A stretch of 64,000 nucleotides of DNA from Leuctra nigra (taxonomy: Eukaryota; Arthropoda; Insecta; Plecoptera; Leuctridae). Below, one piece after another: positions 10,266 to 20,480 of this stretch; position 1 is the first letter of the stretch, and each line of letters starts with the position of its first letter. Both the position numbers and the translations under genes were made by a program. The DNA lies in the NCBI GenBank assembly GCA_934045905.1, contig OW203763.1:45471941-45535940 (forward strand). The letters are read 5' to 3'. The notes under the pieces are model-generated. The model worked only from the letters and a program-made list of their open reading frames with translations. It did not search any database and was not told where the DNA came from.

Positions 10266-10964
10266 TTAAATTAATGCGAGCTTCCTTGAGTTGCTTTGCT
10301 TTGGGATTCGGGGCCGTAATGCAGGATCAACGTAGGCGAACTCGAGCATTGCTCGCTGCAGCTCATTTGCAAGTTCCTTGGTCGGCTGATCATCCTGCTT
10401 TACAGACATCACTTCCTCTTCACCGCCGAGGCCGCAATCACTATGCGCAAGGAACTCTCTGGAAGCATTGAGGTCAGCGTCACTTACTGGGCCTTCAGGC
10501 TCTGGTCTTAAATCTACCTCGACGTTCTTTATTGCAACGGCTACTTCTGCCTTTAGTTCATCTAGTAGCGGTTGTGAAATATAGTTATGTTTAACTATTG
10601 CTCTCCGTTGGTTAGCTATCCTCTGTTCTGTCACTTTAAGGTGTGGGTATTGGCGACAGAAGGCAGTATGCAGCTCCTGCCTGTAGGTGACAAGGTTAGA
10701 TTCGTTGTTGGTGAGGTGGTAGTACTGGCGCATTATGAAATAATTCATTTCAGAAGTCCATTTCATGCTCTCTCTTTGTTTGCCCGCCTTAGTGGTCAGC
10801 ACGGGACTAGCTGCGGAAGCACCTTCGGCAGGCTGTGGGGGTGGCATTGGGTTTACCAGTTCTTGCGTTCTTTTGGTACCAGTACGAAGAGCAGCGCCAC
10901 TTGCTTCACTTGCCTCTCCGTCAGACTGAGAATCACGACGGTTCCGAACAGAGTCAGTCTGCAA
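10266..10964 (-). pseudogene. N-terminal region of the RLE LINE (copy 1)
   Basis: A 232-residue open piece. After a Ser/Gly/Pro-rich start comes a conserved block MKWTSEMNYFIMRQYYHLT..YRQELHTAFCRQYP..TEQRIANQRRAIVK, which looks like a Trp-containing helical DNA-binding domain; in R2-superfamily elements the N-terminus binds target DNA. The rest is acidic. The same block, more decayed, is found in copy 2 at 23598-23964 (KWTMEEFKAIMWCHTY, ANQRRYIIKSNK). The downstream frame is lost near 10266. Confidence 0.78.
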
Positions 10965-11138
10965 CCCTGCACCGCCACGTCTATTTCCTTTAGATTTAGG
11001 AGCATTTTATTCACACTGTACGGGCTGCTACCCGACCAGTGGTTTGGATTGCCTTCGTCTGGCTTCTCCCCTCAGACCTGTCCGACTAGGGTGGCCCTTC
11101 CAGAAGCATACACTTCCACCGGCATAGCTCCGGGATCA

Positions 11139-11589
11139 CCCCACCGACGGCTGCCACCTTATCGCGGTGGTGGGGTTTGTGTTGGCCAACGATCCATTGC
11201 AGCTACGCCGGCGAGCATATGCTCATGTGTAAGGGTTACCCATGCCGGACAGGTCAGTGGTGAGGTCCAGACAAAGAGCAGCCAGGGTTGGCCTAACCAT
11301 GTCCTCCCTTGAATTTGCGGTCCCCATCGGGCCGGCCTTCCCCCTCGAAATGGTGATCCCCCTGAAATCGGGTTCCGCCGGCCCGAATCCTTACACCTCC
11401 CGGTCCGTCCCCATTCCGGCCTGGCCTTCCCACCAGTGCTGGACTCCCCCGGATCGGGCCCGTTAGGTCAACCCCCTCCCAATGTCCTCCACTTAATTCA
11501 ACAAAGTTTAAAGTAAAATAATTAATGTGCGCAATATAACCTCGTCGTTGACGCGCCGTTGAATCCTATTAATCTAATCTAATCTAATC
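11139..11589 (+). mobile_element. repeat A, copy 1 (short retroposon with TAATC-repeat tail)
   Basis: 451 bp, flanked by the 10-bp duplication TCCGGGATCA (11129-11138 and 11590-11599). It starts CCCCACCGACGGCTGCCACC, is GC-rich through the middle and ends (TAATC)n. Two other copies are at 21697-22135 (reverse) and 29874-30334. No intact ORF spans it. The first ~150 bp resemble the leader of the RLE LINE it landed in. Confidence 0.88.
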
Positions 11590-11649
11590 TCCGGGATCAT
11601 CTAAGCACACAAACCCGTCCACCACGTTAAGGTAGCAATCCAATGACGA

Positions 11650-11674
11650 TTTATTTATTATTATTATTATTATT
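11650..11674 (-). repeat. (TAA)n tail of RLE LINE copy 2
   Basis: On the minus strand ..GAATAAAGAC(AAT)n AAATAAA closes the 3' UTR of copy 2. The leader of copy 1 begins directly beside it. A possible polyadenylation-like AATAAA precedes it. Confidence 0.8.
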
Positions 11675-11744
11675 GTCTTTATTCACAATATAGTATAATA
11701 CAGTACAATACACTATTATAACATATTGGCACTACATCCATTCA

Positions 11745-12414
11745 TGCAGCGGAATCACACCGTGATTCTATTCTGCATTGGGTTTTGTAGATTCTGTGGT
11801 TCAAGTGATGACTCGACGGATGATGTAGGCCGATCCCAATAACGCGTGCTTTTGGAGGTCGGTGCAAGAAAATTCTCCTGGGATTATTTTCGCATAATCT
11901 TGGTAGTAGTTGGTGATAGTTCCAAGCGCTCCAATTACTATAGGACATACTTTGGTTTTCAGTTTCCACATCCGTCCTATCTCAATTTGGAGGTCTCGGT
12001 ATTTCAATATTTTCTCCGACTCTTTTTTCAGTACATTTCCATCCATAGGAACAGCAACATCAATAATTAGACACGTGATATCTTTTATATTTTTTTATAA
12101 TGATGTCAGGTTTGTTGGCTAAGATGATCCTATCAGTTCGTACTTGTTCATTCCATATTAATGTAACATCTCCATTTTCACATACTTGAGGTGGCTGATG
12201 ATCATAGTGATGTGTGGATTTTGGGAGGTTGAAATGTTGACATATTGTCCAGTGAAGTGAAGCTGCTATTTGTCATGACGTTCGATGTACTCTTTCTTAG
12301 CTAGCTCTAGACATCCTGACAGAATGTGGTCAATCGTTTCTTCGTGCTGTTTGCATAATCTACACATTCCATTCGATCCAGTCTTAAGAATCCTCTTCTC
12401 ATAGCTTCTTGTTC
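11745..12414 (-). pseudogene. CCHC finger and restriction-like endonuclease of copy 2
   Basis: Seen: LRTRSYEKRILKTGSNGM, finger C-x2-C-x7-H-x4-C (CRLCKQHEETIDHILSGC), LAKKEYIERHDK, a decayed R-P-D site, then IIDVAVPMDGN, EKILKYRDLQIEIGRMWKLK, PIVIGALGTIT and LQKHALLGSAYIIRRV. These are the cleavage and C-terminal blocks of the RLE LINE. Several stops and frameshifts lie at 12060-12300. It is cut at its 5' side by the TTAA transposon. Confidence 0.85.
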
Positions 12415-12931
12415 TTAAGGAGGGACTCATCAGATTAATCACAGCCTTCCTAAAAAATCATGAATTTTTCTGCAAGAAGGCTGTGGACTTGTAAATGGCA
12501 ACATTGCATGACGTCATCTTCAGTTCATCATCATACAAAAATGGCTGCTCCCTTGCTATCAATTAATTTCCATTCGGAAAGGGGTAAGAGAGGTTTTGTT
12601 TCCCAAAAATATGCTGAAAAACAGAAGAAGTTTTGTTTGTGGAAAAAGAAGGCATCTGTGGAAAGTGAAAGAATAATTGAAGAATTTACTATAGTAAAAG
12701 GGCGCAGAGTTGTAGATTTAGAGGTTATGGCGCGCGACCTCTTCTGCACGCCTTGCGATCTTGCCCTGTCCATGAGAAATGTAGTTTCAGAACGGCAATC
12801 TGGACTGGCTTCTGTGTTCAAAGTATCTTGTTTTAAGTGCCATAATGTTTATTCAGTGTGTACATCAAAATCTCCGGCAAATTTTCAGCTGGGACCCAAG
12901 ATTTTTTATGTGAATTGCAAACTTGCATTTG

Positions 12932-13118
12932 GTAAGTTCCAGAATAAATAAAACTTGCATACCTATCTACCTCAAATACAGACCAATAAATTTTATTGAA
13001 TTTCAAACTATTCCCTTACAAATTCAGTAAATCCTTCAACTTTCAGTAACGTTCAACTGCAGATTATTTGTTCACACGTAGCGATATTACTCAATGAATA
13101 ATTATTTTCGCTTTACAG
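12932..13118 (+). other. intron 1 of the transposase gene
   Basis: 187 nt, begins GTAAGT, ends CTTTACAG. The spliced codon is G|GA, giving AFGMLDAG, a conserved transposase segment. This is a eukaryotic splice structure and argues for nuclear expression. Confidence 0.82.
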
Positions 13119-13373
13119 GAATGCTGGATGCCGGTTTGGGTGCAAGCCAAGTAAATACGTTACTGAGTACATTGAACATCCCTACAGTGACAGACGCTCT
13201 TTTGAAGAGGCATGAGAGGAAGATTGGGCCAGTTGTAGAATCTGTGGCAAGGGAATCTTGTTTAAAAATGATTGAATTGGAGAAACAACTTACTACACCT
13301 GATCAATTTACTCCTGATCTTAGACCGACAGTAATTGTTGGAGCATCCAGACACAGATCCAGATCATGAAATC

Positions 13374-13705
13374 AACAACGACAATCTGCCAACCAACCCC
13401 GAGAACACACCGCCCGTCATCAAAAGTAACAATCTGCCAACCAACCCCAAGAACACAACGTCCGTCATCAAAAGTAACAATCTGCCAACTAATTCCGAAC
13501 ACACAACGTCTGTCATCAACAACGACAATCTGCCAACAACTAATTCCGAACACACAACGTCCGTCATCAAAAGTAGCTATCTGCCGACCAACCCCGAGAA
13601 CACAACGCCCGTCATCGAAAGTAACTATCTGGCAACCAATTCCGCACACACAACGTCCGTCATCAAAAACGACAATCTGCAAGCCAACTCTGAGACCCAG
13701 CAACC
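13374..13705 (+). repeat. 48-bp tandem repeats within the transposase gene
   Basis: Seven head-to-tail units (the last partial) of 48 bp, coding for 16-residue units like NNLPTNPENTTPVIKS. One unit carries an extra codon. Because 48 is divisible by three, other frames and the opposite strand also stay open here; those are shadows. The array forms a Thr/Asn/Pro-rich, probably unstructured linker between the N-terminal block and the catalytic core. Confidence 0.9.
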
Positions 13706-13791
13706 CCTTACAGACACACCAAGAATTATCGGGTCATTCGATATGGGTTGGCAAACCCGTGGAAATGGAAAATCATACAATAGTTTATCAG

Positions 13792-13895
13792 GTAAATTAA
13801 TTTATATTTATTTATACCTAGTAGGTAGGTACTAGTATTTAAAATAATTTCCCAAATAAAATAAGTAATATATATATAATTTTATTTTTGTTTAG
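13792..13895 (+). other. intron 2 of the transposase gene
   Basis: 104 nt, begins GTAAAT, ends TTTGTTTAG after a T-rich run. It joins SLSG to HAALMGHNSKK between the first and second catalytic Asp regions with frame kept. Confidence 0.85.
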
Positions 13896-14231
13896 GACAT
13901 GCGGCATTGATGGGTCACAATTCAAAGAAGGTCCTCAGCTTCGGCACCAGGGTGAAGTGGTGTCGTCAGTGCCAATCGAACAATACTCGCCCAAAGGAAG
14001 ACCAGAGCACGCACGATTGCCGGTGCAACTACAGCCAAAGTGCGAAGGCGATGGAAGCCGACCTGGCAGTGGAACTTGCTACAAATAATCCACTTTTCAA
14101 TGAAAGTAACGTGAAGTTAGGGGTAATCATTGGAGACGAAGATTCGTCAACGATGGCAGGAATAAAAGCACACAGCGCGGATATAGAAAAGTGGTCTGAT
14201 TTGAGCCATGTGAAAAAGGGGTTTAACAATT

Positions 14232-14830
14232 CTGTGGCTAGCAGGAATAACTGCTTAACTACAAAAACCTGATTTTTCAGTAGACACCAAAACAACATTT
14301 TGAATGGTAGCAACTATACTATTAAATATATTTGAAATATAACTGTCAGAAAGTTATTATAATAATGTATGCAATATACAGGATTTTTAAAATTAATTAA
14401 ATCCCGTTAATTACCTAATAAGTGTACTTAGGTCGTTTTTCCAGGCCAAGAATTGCACGGTTTTGAAAATTAACTTTGTATGTTCGCTGTGTTGTGAATG
14501 GCTTAAGTGTACTAAGGTAGTTTTTCCTGCCACTGAAAAAGCAATTTGTAAGGCAGTACTTAGGTCGTTTTTCCAGCCACTGAAATAACAATTTGTATTG
14601 CTGTACGGCATGGATGACTGTGGCTTAACTGCACTTAGGTAGTTTTTCCAGGAACAGAATTTTCAAATGTAACAAACACGCTGTACTTAAGCCAATCTAT
14701 ATTTGTTATTAATTACAATTTTTCACATCTGACTTCACTATTGGATTCCTTAATTTTTTTAAAGATTTTACATATAAAGATCTTATTTTTGCATTTTTTG
14801 TACTTAAGCAGTTATTCCAGCCAGCCACAG
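14232..14830. mobile_element. 599-bp MITE inside the transposase exon
   Basis: Inverted ends CTGTGGCT(A/G)GC(A/T)GGAATAAC continue as TGCTTAA(C/G)TACAAAAA; flanked by AATT (14228-14231, 14831-14834). Removing it joins the codons for GFNN to SLYKLQK, which restores the transposase frame. The interior carries four more degenerate copies of the terminal unit (pattern TACTTAGGTNGTTTTTCCAG at about 14423, 14510, 14553 and 14630). No ORF of its own. Confidence 0.83.
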
Positions 14831-15539
14831 AATTCTCTATACAAGTTGCAAAAGACACATTCAGTGCTTACTACCAAAGTTATAACATATCTAAAGAGGT
14901 GTTTTTCTTATGCTGTGGCACAAAACAAGGGCAATCCTTCTGGTCTACAAGCAGATTTACTAAACATACCTAATCATGTCTTTGGGAACCATCTCGGCTG
15001 CAAGGATTGGTGTCGCCACAAACTTGATCCACTGGCCAAGTACAAAAGTTTGGTTCGAGGTGAGTGTTTGCGTGGAGACGGATTGTTTAGAGACCTCACT
15101 AGTCTGTTAAAAAGATTTGTGAGAAACGCAGCGAAGATCGCCCTGTGGTTCTACACAAATCAATGAATCGTTCAACATGGTTGTTTCGACAAAGGCCCCT
15201 AAAGCTTACCGGGTTGCATGCGCTGTATTGCAAACCAACATTGGCACCAGCTACGTTGTGCCGGTATGTGAGAAACTTAGTCTTTCCCCAGGTGTGCACA
15301 CAGTTGCATACCGGAAGAAGCAAGACGCACGAAGGGACGCAAAGAAGAAGCGCAAGATTTCACTTGCTTTTAAAAAGAGAAGAGCAGAATTGAGAATGAA
15401 AAGGAGAAACAGCACACACAGTCAAGAGAAAAGGGAAGGAGTTACTTATCAGTCTGGGATGGGTTTCCTGAAGGAGAATAGTCAGACTGTACAGGTCTTG
15501 CCCATTGATGTAGTCAAGACAGCTTGCGAGGGCAAAAGC

Positions 15540-16070
15540 GACGCTATTCAGTATGTGTTCTTCGATGTTGAAACGACGGGGGTGGGAAGCGACGCTCAAG
15601 TAATTCAGATTGCGGCTGTGTCTGAGGATGAAAAGTACGAGGCGTACATTTTACCTAGAAAGTCAATTCCAGCCAAAGTTTCAGAGATTACTGGACTCAC
15701 AAAACATGTCAATAGTTTATTTTTAAATGGCAATCGTGTTGAAACAATGTCCAAACACGATGCTTGGTGTGGTTTTATCAACTTCTTGTTTGAAGTTAAG
15801 AATAAAGTTATCTTGGTTGGCCACAACATCGCCTTTGACCTGAGATTCCTAACGAGAGAATCTACCGAGCTGTGCCTCTTCGACCATGTAAAAGAGCTTG
15901 TACACGGGATCGCCGATACGTTGAAGATTGTAAAATAAGCTTTTCCCGACAGAACGTCTTATAAGCAGGAAGACATCGCCGCTGATCTCGGCACATCAAT
16001 AGGTTCAGCTCACAATGCCCTCAGTGATGTTTTGACATTGCAGGCTATTTCAGAATTAATCAATCCTATT
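15540..16070 (+). pseudogene. DEDDh 3'-5' exonuclease domain of the fusion protein
   Basis: Catalytic domain of the DnaQ/RNase T family, here the C-terminal part of the transposase protein. Seen: motif I with Asp and Glu (YVFFDVETTG), motif II with Asp (LVGHNIAFDLRFL), motif III with His-x4-Asp (AHNALSDV), so all five DEDDh residues are encoded. A TAA at 15936-15938 lies between motifs II and III, and the frame continues unchanged after it. A further ~110-residue tail (to 16358) is unassigned. The domain could trim or process DNA ends during transposition; that role is an inference. Confidence 0.88.
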
Positions 16071-16358
16071 ATTATTAAGAAATACATTGTGATTTTTTCT
16101 GATTTTTGTTCACAAAGATCCAGGGACCAAGCAACAAAGCATAATAGAGCATCACTACTTATAATGAAAGATTTTGGACTTTCCGCTCAAATGATAGGGA
16201 AAATTGCGAAAGCTGGTTTTAGTCTACGAGACATTACCAATGCTTTCAGTATCTCAGAGAGTGATGGTGTTCGATCGCTTTTGAGGGAGGTGACCAAAAA
16301 TGTAACGGTACTTGAGGTAATTGTCAAGTACTTAGAAAGTGCCTCACTGAATGTGTGA

Positions 16359-17705
16359 TTGTAAATTTGTGCTTCTTATTATTAGTGTGTTAATTTTTAC
16401 GAACTAAGTGAATACCTAGTGATGTTTACTTCTCGATTCTCTTTACTTAGCAAGTTTGCCGAAGGTCCGAATCGCCCATCTAAAAACTTCATTGTTAGCT
16501 TGAAATTATGTGAAATGTGAATATTGAATCTTTTGATCATTATCTATTAATTTGACTTAAAACAAGTAACATTTCTGTTTGTTTTGTTTTCAACCTTTTT
16601 TATTCATAAAATTTAAATGTTGAACATTTTGTGAATGTGATTGTGCATTATAATTTATAATATAAACCCTTGGCAAATCATTATTGAAATTATGAATTGA
16701 GAATAAGCATAGTTCACTTGTTTATAATAAAATATGTTTCTCAACAATCATTTGCAATTCCTTATTCCAATTTACAATATCTAGCAGTTTTTTATTTCGT
16801 TTTACTGCCCTTCCGGTATGTCCATACTTTATAGTCTTCTGACATTTGGTGCAAGAATGGAATTATATAATATGTTGTTTGCTTTATTTTGCTCATTTCT
16901 ATTTTCATGGACAATCAAAATGTAGCTATAAATTCAATGAAATATAAAAGGCGATGATAAAAAATTTGGTGGAAAAATTTTCTTCCGTTACATTTACACC
17001 ACGGACGTTCCAAACTTCCGAAGTTTTCTGAGATTCCGCATCGCCGATCTAAAAACTCACTGTTTGGAATAGAAAATGTTTTTCTAAAAATGTTAGGAAT
17101 AAATGGTTACATACCTCTTAATTTTGTGAATCAAATTAGAACTGTATAATTTGTTGGTATATTTATAATTATACAGAAAATGATTGGACAATCTCTTTTG
17201 AACTTACCCCTATATATATAAAAGTTTTGATAAAATCATAATGATCTCAGTCAACTAATATTTGAAAATTGCCGCCTTTGGAAACACATAACCAATCAGT
17301 GCAAAGCTGGCAAATGTCAGCTGATTTCTAATGGCCCCCTCAATCATACAGTGTTGCCAAGTTTTTTCACTAAAACTCTTGTAGCTCAGTAAAACGTTCA
17401 GGTACATGTGTATATAAAAACTTTAAAAAATACTAGAGCATCTAATAAACCACATACTAGTTTTTAAAAAAAATCTTAGGTCGGGAAGTCAGTTGAAAAC
17501 CATTTTGAAGTAGTACGAAAATCATTTTTAGCATGGCCGCCATGTTAAAATAGAGGCTAAAAGCAATACTTTGAAGTCATATATCTCGGAAGTTAGTCCA
17601 GCTTGCCTACTTTTTCTTGGCATATTATGGTGCAGAATTAAATTTTCTATATATATGGAGAATTTCAGCGATTTCTTAGGAAAGGGGAAATATGATAGTC
17701 CCTCC
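16359..17705 (+). other. 3' non-coding part of the TTAA transposon
   Basis: AT-rich with no credible ORF. Two direct repeats are visible: around 16465-16495 and 17028-17062 (shared core ATCTAAAAACT preceded by CGNATCGCC). An AATAAA occurs near 16725. The last 15 bp form the right inverted end. Confidence 0.6.
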
Positions 17706-17709
17706 TTAA

Positions 17710-18321
17710 TGATTGGTCTTGTGCAGCTACAATTAAGGATTCAGTCTCGCCTTTAAGGGTTCCTTTCACAAGCCAATTGAATGTTCTTGGCCTGTTAATA
17801 AATATTTTCTTCATATTCTTTGGGTACTGACCATGCATGGCTTTCCCCTCCCATTCATCACATAATTGGTCCTGTAGTTTTGACTTGACGACTTCTCTAA
17901 TTTGTCTTACCTGGTGAAGAATATGCTTGTCTGTTTGTGTTCGTACATTCAACATGTTAATGCTTGACTTGAATTTGTCTGCTAATGATAACATCGATAA
18001 GGTTTTTGGTCTGTTTTACTCACTCACTTTGATGATGTTCACAAAGTGATCGCTTTTCTTTAGTCGTATGTACTCGGCAGTCTCAATCATTGCCGATCTG
18101 TATGAGCCTTCCACCTGACATAATCCCCTTCCACCTTGCTTTCTTGAGACATATAATCTTTGAACATCTGCTCTTGGATGTTGCATCTTGTGGATGGTTA
18201 GTAATTTCCTGGTCTTTCTGTCAATATTCTTTAGTTCTTTGAGACTCCAATCCAATATGCAAAAGCTGCATTGTAAGACTGGAGACAAGAGCTCCAATTG
18301 CAAGAATTTTATCTCTCCCAT
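17710..18321 (-). pseudogene. thumb and pre-finger region of RLE LINE copy 2
   Basis: Reads LKELKNIDRKTRKLLTIHKM, HPRADVQRLYVSRKQGGRGL, SYRSAMIETAEYI, then in a second frame VREVVKSKLQ-like sequence, EWEGKAMHGQYP and GETESLIVAAQDQSL. It matches the segment of copy 1 and copy 3 between RT and the CCHC finger. Sequence stops at the TTAA of the transposon and resumes at 12414. Confidence 0.82.
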
Positions 18322-18358
18322 TCAGCTCAGTCTGCAATATCAAACGAACTCTCCTCCG

Positions 18359-19390
18359 TTATTCTTGAACCAACTTATCTTTCATAGCTACATGCTGGAT
18401 TCCATTCCCATCTTCAATTCCTAGATACTTATATGCTTCTCCAGGTTCCAACATCTTGATTGAAGAGTTATTATCAACAAGAATATTTTCAGACGATATT
18501 ATTTTCCCTTTCTTAAATGCAGCTGTTGCACATTTCTCCAAGCCAAACTCCATACATATATCATCACTAAAACGTTTAACTTCCCTTTTCTCGGCGAATA
18601 TTTTGATGTCATCCATATAGATTAGATGATTTACTCTTACATCAGTATTTTTCACTTTGTATCCACATCGAGATATGTTTAACATGCTTGTTAGAGGAAA
18701 GAGGCTCATACAGGAAAGAAGCGGTGACAAAGAATCGCCTTGATATATTCCTCTCTTTATTGAAATACCCTCAGACGTAATTACTTCATTGTGAGTCCTA
18801 AGCGTAAGACTAGTTCGCCAGGTTGTCATGATTGATTTGCAAAATCTTAACAGTTTGGGGTTTAATCGATAGATGTCCATAGCTTGAAGGATCCAACTAT
18901 GTGGAACACTATCAAACGCTTTCTTGTAGTCTATCCACCCCATGTGCAAGTTTCTTTTATTTCTCTTACAATCATACATGATAGCTTTGCTTAACATAAG
19001 ATGGTCCTTACATCCAAAGGAACCTGAGCTACATCCTTTCTGCTCCATCGGCATGATATTTTGCTGGTCACAAAATATATGAATTCTGCTCGATATGATG
19101 GCCGTCAAGTTCTTGTTCATTGTGGATAGACAAGTAATGGGTCTGTAGTTTTTTGGAAGATGCGTTTCATGACTCTTTGGCAAAAGACAGGTTTTACCCT
19201 GGGTTAGCCACTCGGGAACATCTTCTGGATCACGGATTGCACTATTATAAGCATCTGCTATCCGACCATGAAGAGTTGTAAAGGATTTTAGCCAGAAGTT
19301 CTGTATGCCATCAAACCCAGGAGCTTTCCAATTGGCTGATTTGTATAGTTGTTTTGATACCTTTAAAGCTGTAAAGTCTCTCCATTCCAT
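18359..19390 (-). pseudogene. reverse transcriptase of RLE LINE copy 2
   Basis: A 343-residue uninterrupted RT core: ANWKAPGFDGIQNFWLK, NYRPITCLSTMNK, EQKGCSSGSFGCKDHL, GWIDYKKAFDSVPHSW, KRGIYQGDSLSPLLSC, catalytic box YMDDIKIFA, FGLEKCATAAFKKG and YKYLGIEDGNG. The catalytic Asp pair is intact, so this copy decayed later or more slowly than copy 1. It is split from linker and thumb by frameshifts at 19395 and about 18340. Confidence 0.9.
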
Positions 19391-19402
19391 CTCCGGTATT
19401 GT

Positions 19403-20473
19403 TTAATTCTCTTCTTTCATATTCTTGATCCACTGAGCTTCATGATTGTGCTGTTTATTATCCTCCCAAATTCCTTTCCAGAATTGCTCAATATCTTCAA
19501 TCGGAGGGTGGATTTTTACATCAATTTGTTTGTTGAGTATATTTCTGTAAAATGATTTAAGTGCAATGAGGGAATGATTTCCCTCATTAAACTGTTTATT
19601 CTGCTGATACTGCAGCACGCGTTTCTTATATCTTCTCACTCTTTGGGCCTTCGCCTGTATTTTCTGCTTGAGTATCTCTTTCATACGAGTAAAGTCATCT
19701 GAGCTTGCAATATTGTATTTAAACCCAAGTTTAGCTTTAGTCTTTTGTAATTTTATTGATAACTCCTTACTTTGTAGAATTTCTGTTATGTGAGATATTT
19801 CCCTCCTCCATTCGTCAATTTGGGTTTGGATTCTTTTCTTCCACTTCTGATTATTTTTGCTATTTTGCCCGGTGTTCTCTTTGATCTCATAACCTATTTT
19901 TTTAAATAGTGTTTGTGCAGCTGCATATATCAAGATGTTGATGTCAGTCAGATTTATGTGATCATTTGCTAGCGCGATCTTTCCTAGCGCAGAATTAACT
20001 CAACAAGGACTCTCTTTGTTTGTTTCGTCACTTTCAACTTAGGAAGTTTACCCCTGGACCACATCGACTCCGCCTTCATCTGTCTCCAGCGCTCCATGAT
20101 CTCGTCCTCTAGGTCCGAGTGCTGCACTTCACCAACCACCTCCAGAATCAATGAGAGTAGATGCAACGAACAATGAGTAAGATCTTGATCTCGATCTTCA
20201 ATTTCTTCCCCTCCATCACGATCATCAATATCCCCTGTTTCATCAATACCTCCTGTTTCATCAATACCTCCCGTTTCCTCCACTCGGAGTTGTCCATTCA
20301 GGATTGGCCTCAGTCTCAATCTCTCCGGGGTCATTGATAATAATGCAGGCATCGAACTATTAGTAGGGTCTTGATCTTGATCTTCAATAACCACTTCCTC
20401 ATCTTGAACACCATTATCTCTTGAAATAACCATTTTCACATGTTCTTCAATCACTTTCAGTTCATCTACTGTC
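19403..20473 (-). pseudogene. N-terminal linker of RLE LINE copy 2
   Basis: Two frames. The upstream one (19984-20473) begins inside TVDELKVIEEHVKMVI, is acidic, holds a short internal repeat (EETGGIDETGGIDETGDIDD) and ends WSRGKLPKLKVTKQTKR. The downstream one (19403-19933) is basic and helical (KWKKRIQTQIDEWRREISH..) with EQFWKGIWEDNKQH before the RT. The first codons join to 23598 across the inserted LINE. Confidence 0.78.
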
Positions 20474-20480
20474 AACTTGT

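Larger units (their letters stand above)
6490..11649 (-). mobile_element. RLE-type LINE (R2 superfamily, R4/Dong-like), decayed copy 1
   Basis: One non-LTR retrotransposon read right to left: leader (11600-11649 and 10965-11138), N-terminal block (10266-10964), linker (9637-9939), RT (8122-9640), CCHC plus restriction-like endonuclease (7304-7743), C-terminus (6652-6864) and an AT-rich 3' UTR to about 6490. Three later insertions split it: repeat A in the leader (11139-11589), a 5S-type SINE (7744-8121), and an unclassified 0.43-kb insert (6865-7303). Its 5' end abuts a (TAA)n tract that is the tail of another RLE LINE, as reported for Dong elements, which target TAA repeats. Confidence 0.82.
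12460..16358 (+). pseudogene. Mutator/Kolobok-type transposase fused to DEDDh exonuclease
   Basis: Gene of the TTAA transposon. Exons: 12541 (or 12460) to 12931, 13119-13791, 13896-16358. Splicing joins LAFG|MLDAG and SLSG|HAALM in frame. Domains: N-terminal block (GRRVVDLEVMARDLFC.., GLASVFKVSC, GLGASQVNTLLSTLNIP); 48-bp coding repeats; DDE core with Asp in GSFDMGWQ, Asp in IIGDEDSS, an HVFGNHLGCKDWC box and Glu in INESFNMVV; a basic linker (KKKRKISLAFKKRR); then a 3'-5' exonuclease domain. About 974 codons remain after removing introns and the MITE. Lesions: +1 frameshifts near 13330 and 15135, a TAA at 15936-15938, and the MITE. The coding length exceeds a multiple of three by exactly two, matching the two +1 shifts. 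The start is uncertain; 12541 fits better because 12460 lies only 41 bp from the element end. Confidence 0.87.
12419..17705 (+). mobile_element. TTAA-flanked DNA transposon encoding a transposase-exonuclease
   Basis: 5287-bp element. Seen: TTAA at 12415-12418 and 17706-17709; ends GGAGGGACTCATCAG (left) and GGAGGGACTATCATA (right, read inward), that is a 9-bp perfect inverted repeat followed by a gapped match. The flanks rejoin the host LINE frame with one TTAA. Inside is one three-exon gene on the plus strand (12541-16358), a 599-bp MITE (14232-14830) and 1.3 kb of non-coding 3' DNA. TTAA targets and this transposase type point to Kolobok or a Mutator-related group; piggyBac is excluded by the protein. 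Superfamily assignment is an inference. Confidence 0.85.

Noticed and set aside
10587..11312. 241-residue plus-strand ORF
   Set aside because: Antisense to the RLE LINE N-terminus and runs into repeat A; no homology of its own.
13320..13703. 127-residue minus-strand ORF with VFDDGRCV repeats
   Set aside because: Antisense shadow of the 48-bp coding repeats; codon-length periodicity keeps it open.
13374..13705. CRISPR-like regular repeats
   Set aside because: Units are adjacent without unique spacers, are multiples of three, and lie in a eukaryotic transposase reading frame.
12495..17360. TGGCAACA..TGCATGA and its inverse near 17345 as ends of the transposon
   Set aside because: No target duplication there; the outer GGAGGGACT ends with TTAA restore the LINE reading frame exactly.
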